A stretch of 9,372 nt of DNA, taken from contig JAICXI010000043.1 in assembly GCA_025980505.1 (NCBI GenBank), positions 1 to 9,372 of the forward strand, written 5' to 3'. Shown one piece after another: positions 6,596 to 9,372 of the stretch. The DNA is from a bacterium. Its GTDB lineage: Bacteria; Oederibacteriota; Muellerivitia; Muellerivitales; Muellerivitaceae. The notes below the pieces were generated by a model. That model was not told where the DNA came from and searched no databases. It was given only the letters and a program-made list of their open reading frames with translations. Both the position numbers and the translations under genes were made by a program. Within the stretch, counting starts at the first letter, position 1. Every line of letters begins with the position of its first letter.

Positions 6596-6940
6596 TCAGC
6601 GGTGGTGGCCGCCGGAGCCGCCCGATTGGCGCCGGTCGACGCCGGTGGGGCTGGGGTTATGGGTCTTGCGGCGGTCCCGGGAGTAGAGGACGAAGTTCTC
6701 CTTGATCTTCCGGTAAACGTTCTTGCCCTCGGCATCCCAAAAAAGCTCGTGATGGATGGGTATCAGTTGGAGGGGCATTTCCTCGAAACGGCCACGCCGG
6801 TCCTTGATGACGGGACGGTGCAACCGGCGGCGGTCATGCAAAACGAAGGAGTACTGATGGCCCTGCTTTTTCAGGATGTGCCGTTTAATGGGGTCGAAGT
6901 AATAATTCCCGGTCAGCTTGATATAACGGCTTTCGGTCAT
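6596..6940 (-). CDS. Small basic protein of two DRR-rich repeats, function unknown
   Basis: I do not recognise a named family. The 114-residue product has no signal peptide or membrane segment and is rich in Arg, Lys and His. It consists of two copies of a roughly 39-residue unit (13-51 and 67-105). Each has an aromatic residue and Asp, basic residues, FVL (32-34 and 83-85), then DRR, a shared His and Pro, and a second DRR (DRR at 36-38, 47-49, 89-91 and 102-104). The tail is Gly/Ser/His. The ATG at 6940 was chosen because GAGG lies five bases upstream; the in-frame TTG at 6994 overlaps the -35 box. A role in binding nucleic acid or an acidic partner is only suggested by charge. The gene lies 210 bases upstream of the receiver gene on the same strand. 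Confidence 0.7.
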   Translation of the reverse strand: MTESRYIKLTGNYYFDPIKRHILKKQGHQYSFVLHDRRRLHRPVIKDRRGRFEEMPLQLIPIHHELFWDAEGKNVYRKIKENFVLYSRDRRKTHNPSPTGVDRRQSGGSGGHHR

Positions 6941-6965
6941 GGCGTCCTCTGTAAGCTTTTCGGGT

Positions 6966-6994
6966 ATTGAAAGGCCGAAGACCCCATCCGTCAA
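6966..6994 (-). promoter_or_regulatory. Promoter of the DRR-repeat gene
   Basis: On the minus strand TTGACG (6994-6989, five of six matches) is 17 bases from TTCAAT (6971-6966, four of six). The predicted start near 6959 gives a leader of about 19 bases containing the GAGG ribosome site, which supports the ATG at 6940. Confidence 0.5.
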
Positions 6995-7061
6995 TCCCTA
7001 AAATGACCGGTTTCTTGAAGCCCAAACGGGCGTGAACGGCTTGATTTGCGCGGGTTTTTCT

Positions 7062-7430
7062 TCAAACCGACGCGGGTTGGAGGGCCTTTTTCCGCCCGGC
7101 CTTCCGGACGGGCCTGGCCGGGGAGCCGGGGAGTTTTCCCAGTTCGGCCATGAGCGACTCCAGGCGGTCGAAGGGCAGGATGGGATGGCTTTCCACCCTA
7201 TACCGCGCCGGGTCGAAAACGGAATCCAAGAAGCTTTCCATTTGGGCGAAGGAATCGGCTTCCATGAGGAAGAACCCGCCGCGGTCATCCGCCAGCAGGC
7301 CGCCGTACAGCATCTTCCCCGAGAGTTCCAATTGACGGATGATCCCTAATAGTTCCTGGCGGCCGGCCGGAGCGGCCGGATGCCCGTACAGGGATGTATC
7401 CAGTTCCGGAATTCGAACGATGAACTTCAT
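7062..7430 (-). CDS. Small ferredoxin-fold protein, muconolactone-isomerase/YCII-like
   Basis: The 122-residue cytoplasmic protein opens with a beta strand, MKFIVRIP. A helix (RQELLGIIRQLELSGK) and the segment GKMLYGGLLADDRGGFFLMEA (39-59) follow, then a second helix around DSFAQMESFLDSVF and a closing strand VESHPILPF (79-87). This order, including the glycine-rich hairpin and the DPARY...P.LPF ending, matches the dimeric alpha/beta-barrel superfamily that includes muconolactone isomerase and YCII proteins. No catabolic genes lie nearby, so a role as an isomerase is not supported. A basic, Pro-rich tail (102-122) is additional to the fold. A strong GGGAGG site six bases before the ATG fixes the start. 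A structured region lies 41-103 bases upstream (see 7471-7533). The fold call is moderate and the substrate unknown. Confidence 0.7.
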   Translation of the reverse strand: MKFIVRIPELDTSLYGHPAAPAGRQELLGIIRQLELSGKMLYGGLLADDRGGFFLMEADSFAQMESFLDSVFDPARYRVESHPILPFDRLESLMAELGKLPGSPARPVRKAGRKKALQPASV

Positions 7431-7470
7431 GGCTGCCTCCCGTGAAGAAGAAAAAGCGTTCCAAGTGGAG

Positions 7471-7533
7471 CCCGCCGATGGCGGACCTTCCCTTACGTCG
7501 GTGCCAAAAGGGAAGGTGCGGTCAAGCGGCGGG
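7471..7533. other. Two-helix inverted repeat upstream of the MIase-like gene
   Basis: A perfect 10-bp stem ACCTTCCCTT/AAGGGAAGGT (7485-7494 and 7508-7517) sits inside a 7-bp outer stem CCCGCCG/CGGCGGG (7471-7477 and 7527-7533). The left outer arm can instead pair locally with GGCGG at 7480-7484 (3-base loop), so two exclusive folds exist. On the minus strand the element would lie in the leader of the gene starting at 7430, followed by a T-rich stretch (7448-7460). The pairing has no strand bias. Confidence 0.5.
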
Positions 7534-7558
7534 TTGAATCTGTGGTTTTTTTCAGAAA

Positions 7559-7608
7559 ACCGAGGGAATCAGTTGGAGTGCCGGAGGATGGTTTCAGCCA
7601 CCCTCGGT
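7559..7608. repeat. 8-bp inverted repeat with a structured loop
   Basis: ACCGAGGG (7559-7566) and CCCTCGGT (7601-7608) are perfect inverted copies around 34 bases. The interior allows GGATGG to pair with CCACC around 7586-7602, which competes with the outer stem. Further right, CCAAT-GCA-ATTGG (7680-7692) is another small palindrome and GCAATT occurs three times (7609, 7644, 7685). No gene is seen here. Confidence 0.35.
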
Positions 7609-7892
7609 GCAATTGAAAGGGCAACGCAGGCAAGTGTTAATTTTGCAATTTTCATACCCCGGACAAGCGCCCGCCTTTTCCAATGCAATTGGGTTTGTTT
7701 TAATGTTAAGACCCGAGGGGTTCAACCCGGCTCAAGTTTTTCGTGAAAGCAAAATCCCTGTTCGTAATCCAACAAGTTCCCTGAAAAAGTTGAAAAAGCC
7801 GGGCCTTCCTGAAGTGACATTCCCGCAAAGGTGTTAGTTTTTTTCGGCGGTAAAAATCCTTGCCGGCGTTTTTTTGCAATGTTTGTGGCCGG

Positions 7893-7959
7893 TTCGGATG
7901 GAAGCGCATGAAAGCGTCGGGCTTCCGTTCGGGACCCGATCCAGGATTGAAAAATCCGG
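7893..7959 (+). other. Pair of RNA-like hairpins with a plus-strand bias
   Basis: Bases 7893-7905 pair continuously with 7921-7933 (13 pairs), including four G.U pairs that exist only in RNA made from the plus strand. Next, GGATT-GAAA-AATCC (7944-7957), extended by CC/GG across a bulged A, has a GNRA tetraloop when read on the plus strand. Both points argue for a plus-strand structured RNA. No start site is identified. Confidence 0.4.
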
Positions 7960-8084
7960 TTCGTGAGGAGGGGGAATTACGGCTGAGGGTATTTTCAATG
8001 CGTAGTAGCGCGGAACATATATTTTAACGGAACTATGCACTTGACGAACCAAACCCAGTTAAAGCCGGGTTTCGAATGTTCTCA

Positions 8085-8107
8085 CCTTCTCCCTTGAGGG
8101 GAGAAGG
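8085..8107. repeat. REP-like palindrome
   Basis: CCTTCTCCC (8085-8093) and GGGAGAAGG (8099-8107) form a perfect 9-bp hairpin with a 5-base loop. Sequences of this CTTCTCCC/GGGAGAAG type are common as dispersed extragenic palindromes in many bacterial genomes. Only one copy is in the window, so dispersal here is inferred. Confidence 0.5.
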
Positions 8108-8170
8108 AGCGGTTTGGAGGGTTGATTTAAACGCCTCATCACTAAAAATCAGTCCCCAGCATATTTTTAG

Positions 8171-8223
8171 GGGCCTTCGATTGCAAGGTTTTAACGACCA
8201 AGCGGACGAAGGCCCGTTTTTTT
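8171..8223 (+). terminator. Orphan intrinsic terminator
   Basis: GGGCCTTCG (8171-8179) pairs perfectly with CGAAGGCCC (8207-8215), followed by G and seven Ts (8217-8223). The 27-base loop can extend the hairpin through GC/GC and GG/CC pairs. The minus strand has no T-run on the other side, so it terminates plus-strand RNA. Confidence 0.65.
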
Positions 8224-8277
8224 GTTTGATGGTTTTCGGGTGTAAGCGGTGCCTTGGACGGTAAGTGACGGATACGA

Positions 8278-8306
8278 TTGACACGGTTAGGACTCCTGAT
8301 TTTCAC
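8278..8306 (+). promoter_or_regulatory. Possible promoter of the replication-relaxation-like gene
   Basis: A perfect -35 box TTGACA (8278-8283) precedes the gene, but the hexamer 17 bases on, TTTCAC (8301-8306), matches TATAAT in only three places. The leader would be about 70 bases long and contains a small AGAC/GTCT hairpin (8331-8345). Confidence 0.3.
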
Positions 8307-8385
8307 CCCTCACGAACCGGCGAAGGAAAAAGACCTTGTGCGTCTAAAGAGTTGAAAGTATTTGAGGCCGTCGAAGGTATGGAAA

Positions 8386-9210
8386 ATGAAGGATTATCTG
8401 CGAATCAATGATCTTGAAACCCAACACCTGGCCTGGATTCACTCCAACAAGTTCACCGTCCCCGGGTTGTTTCAAAAAAAGTTCTTCTTCCAAAACACCT
8501 ACCGGAACGCCTGTTATGTCCTCAACAAATACGCCCAAAAGGGCTTCCTGCACATGGAAAAGCCCAATATGTTCATGAACAATTTCTATTACCTGACCGT
8601 GGAGGCCATCCGCACCTTGGACGGCATCGGGGCCATGATGACCCGGACCACCAAGCACCCCATCCGAATCAACCACTACGAGCGGACCCATGATTTAATG
8701 GTCCAGGAACTACGAATTGTCATTGAGTCAAGCCCCGAGCTGCAAGACGTGTTTTGGTTGAGTGATTTTGAAATGCGCTCCGGGATAACCCCACCCATGA
8801 AGCATCGATTCGTCGATGGGACCTTGGAGGAGGAGTGGAAGCGGTGGAGCTGGGACCATGCCAAGCAATTGGTCCGAAGGACGCCGGACGGGTATTTCGA
8901 AGCGGACATAGAGGGGAAAAGGTACGAGTTTGTGCTTGAGTTTGAGCGGGCCACCTACAACCAAATGAAAATCATGGACATGGTTTGGCACCTGACCGAC
9001 GACTTCCCGGACACCTACCGGCTCATCGTTTCGGAAACCGAAAAGAACGCCCGCCGCATGGTCCGGCATCTTCAAGGCCGACTCAAAAAGGACCAGTGGC
9101 GCGAGTGGTATATCAGCGACTTCAAGCGGGTGACGACCCGACCTTTCAGAAAAGCGTGGCACAACTTAGCCCGTCCGCTGGCCGTTCCGGCGGTGTCCCC
9201 CACCCCCTGA
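8386..9210 (+). CDS. Replication-relaxation-like protein (winged helix plus nuclease-like domain)
   Basis: The 274-residue cytoplasmic protein resembles the replication-relaxation family (Pfam Replic_Relax), proteins often coded on plasmids and integrative elements. Residues about 6-72 form a winged-helix-like start: LETQHLAWIHSNKFTVPGLF, then a YVLNKYAQKGFL recognition-helix region and FYYLTVEAIRTL. After HYERTHDLMVQELR (97-110) comes the part resembling a restriction-endonuclease fold, with PDG (167-169) and EFVLEFERAT (181-190). P167-D168, E185 and E187 could form a PD-ExE-type site, and the C-terminus is basic. ATG 8386 is preceded by AAGG at eight bases; the in-frame TTG at 8362 is the alternative. 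No relaxase, replicase or integrase lies in the window, so it seems isolated. The family call rests on layout and motifs, and nuclease activity is unproven. Confidence 0.65.
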   Translation: MKDYLRINDLETQHLAWIHSNKFTVPGLFQKKFFFQNTYRNACYVLNKYAQKGFLHMEKPNMFMNNFYYLTVEAIRTLDGIGAMMTRTTKHPIRINHYERTHDLMVQELRIVIESSPELQDVFWLSDFEMRSGITPPMKHRFVDGTLEEEWKRWSWDHAKQLVRRTPDGYFEADIEGKRYEFVLEFERATYNQMKIMDMVWHLTDDFPDTYRLIVSETEKNARRMVRHLQGRLKKDQWREWYISDFKRVTTRPFRKAWHNLARPLAVPAVSPTP

Positions 9211-9232
9211 AGAGGTTTAGTCCCTCTTTCAT

Positions 9233-9270
9233 CCGTAGTAACCAAGGAATTTTCATTTTACGGCTTTTTT
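9233..9270 (+). terminator. Possible terminator of the replication-relaxation-like gene
   Basis: CCGTA (9233-9237) pairs with TACGG (9259-9263), followed by C and six Ts (9265-9270). The loop is long (21 bases). A second weak hairpin, AAGAGG/CCTCTT (9210-9228), overlaps the stop codon but is followed by only one further T. Confidence 0.4.
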
Positions 9271-9282
9271 CGGCCTAAATTC

Positions 9283-9358
9283 GACGCGGCCAGGGCGAAC
9301 CCCACAATCTATGCATCAAGATGCAAGGCAAGAGAGTGGGGTTCGCCCAGGCCGCGTC
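9283..9358. repeat. Long near-perfect inverted repeat
   Basis: The arms at 9283-9305 and 9336-9358 are 23 bases each and complementary except for one A-A position (9292/9349). The 30-base interior contains its own hairpin TGCAT-CAAG-ATGCA (9312-9325). No T-run follows on either strand, so it is not an intrinsic terminator. It could be an extragenic palindrome, a cruciform-forming protein site or a remnant of a tiny mobile element. It lies 72 bases after the winged-helix/nuclease-like gene. Confidence 0.8.
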
Positions 9359-9372
9359 AACGCCCCAAAAAA

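Larger units (their letters stand above)
8018..8223 (+). ncRNA. Candidate noncoding RNA ending in an orphan terminator
   Basis: No plus-strand gene precedes the terminator at 8171-8223 for more than 2 kb, so an unannotated transcript is likely. A -10-like TATATT (8018-8023) would start it near 8030; its -35 region is weak. Within lie AAACCC/GGGTTT (8051-8072), the strong hairpin CCTTCTCCC/GGGAGAAGG (8085-8107), an enclosing pair CCAAACC/GGTTTGG (8049-8055 and 8111-8117) that competes with the first, and CTAAAAA/TTTTTAG (8142-8170). No reading frame with a ribosome site fits. The RNA could instead begin further left, near 7890. I recognise no known RNA family in it. Confidence 0.4.

Noticed and set aside
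6382..6735. A 117-codon minus-strand frame and overlapping plus-strand frames between the receiver and DRR genes.
   Set aside because: The composition is low-complexity (Arg, Ala, Pro, Thr) without a ribosome site, and they overlap the better-supported DRR gene.
7339..7746. A plus-strand frame of 135 codons across the MIase-like gene start and the hairpin region.
   Set aside because: It is half antisense to a supported gene, lacks a ribosome site and family-like motifs, and crosses strong palindromes.
7941..7960. GGATTGAAAAATCC resembles a tRNA-Phe anticodon arm (GAA).
   Set aside because: The loop is four or eight bases rather than seven, and no acceptor, D-arm or T-arm surrounds it. It is better read as a GNRA hairpin.

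Overview
The window reads as a piece of chromosome from a GC-rich, diderm (Gram-negative type) bacterium. The evidence is three proteins with export signals, one of which carries an outer-membrane-type C-terminal region, together with Shine-Dalgarno sites and sigma70-like -35/-10 boxes. No gene allows a confident phylum call. The gene mix and the repeat-laden spacers would suit a poorly sampled environmental lineage, but that is inference.

Layout. (1) 1-528, minus: the N-terminal 176 codons of a trehalose-6-phosphate phosphatase (otsB type), running off the left edge and apparently transcribed without a leader. (2) 699-2135, plus: an exported protein with TPR repeats fused to a probable outer-membrane beta-barrel. 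(3) 2136-2565: a gene-free spacer, visibly more AT-rich than the genes, holding several palindromes. (4) 2624-5634, plus: two overlapping genes (shared ATGA) for a pair of exported M16B peptidase subunits. One keeps the zinc site and the other keeps the Arg/Tyr substrate-binding motif. (5) 5654-5862, plus: promoter, tRNA-Glu(CTC) and a clean intrinsic terminator. (6) 5868-5909, minus: a tRNA-like acceptor/T-arm minihelix in inverted orientation beside the tRNA. (7) 5915-7430, minus: three small separate genes, namely a stand-alone response-regulator receiver, a basic protein made of two DRR-rich repeats, and a small MIase/YCII-like alpha-beta protein. (8) 7431-8361: about 930 bases without a convincing gene but rich in RNA-like hairpins, ending in an orphan plus-strand terminator at 8171-8223. 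(9) 8386-9210, plus: a replication-relaxation-like winged-helix/nuclease-fold protein, followed by a likely terminator and a long near-perfect inverted repeat at 9283-9358.

The only clear functional unit is the M16 pair, which probably forms one periplasmic heterodimeric zinc protease. The other genes look like independent units. The most unusual items are the inverted tRNA minihelix, the structured spacer at 7470-8223 that may encode a noncoding RNA, the duplicated DRR protein, and the terminal palindrome next to the nuclease-fold protein. No CRISPR array, insertion sequence or defence cassette is visible.
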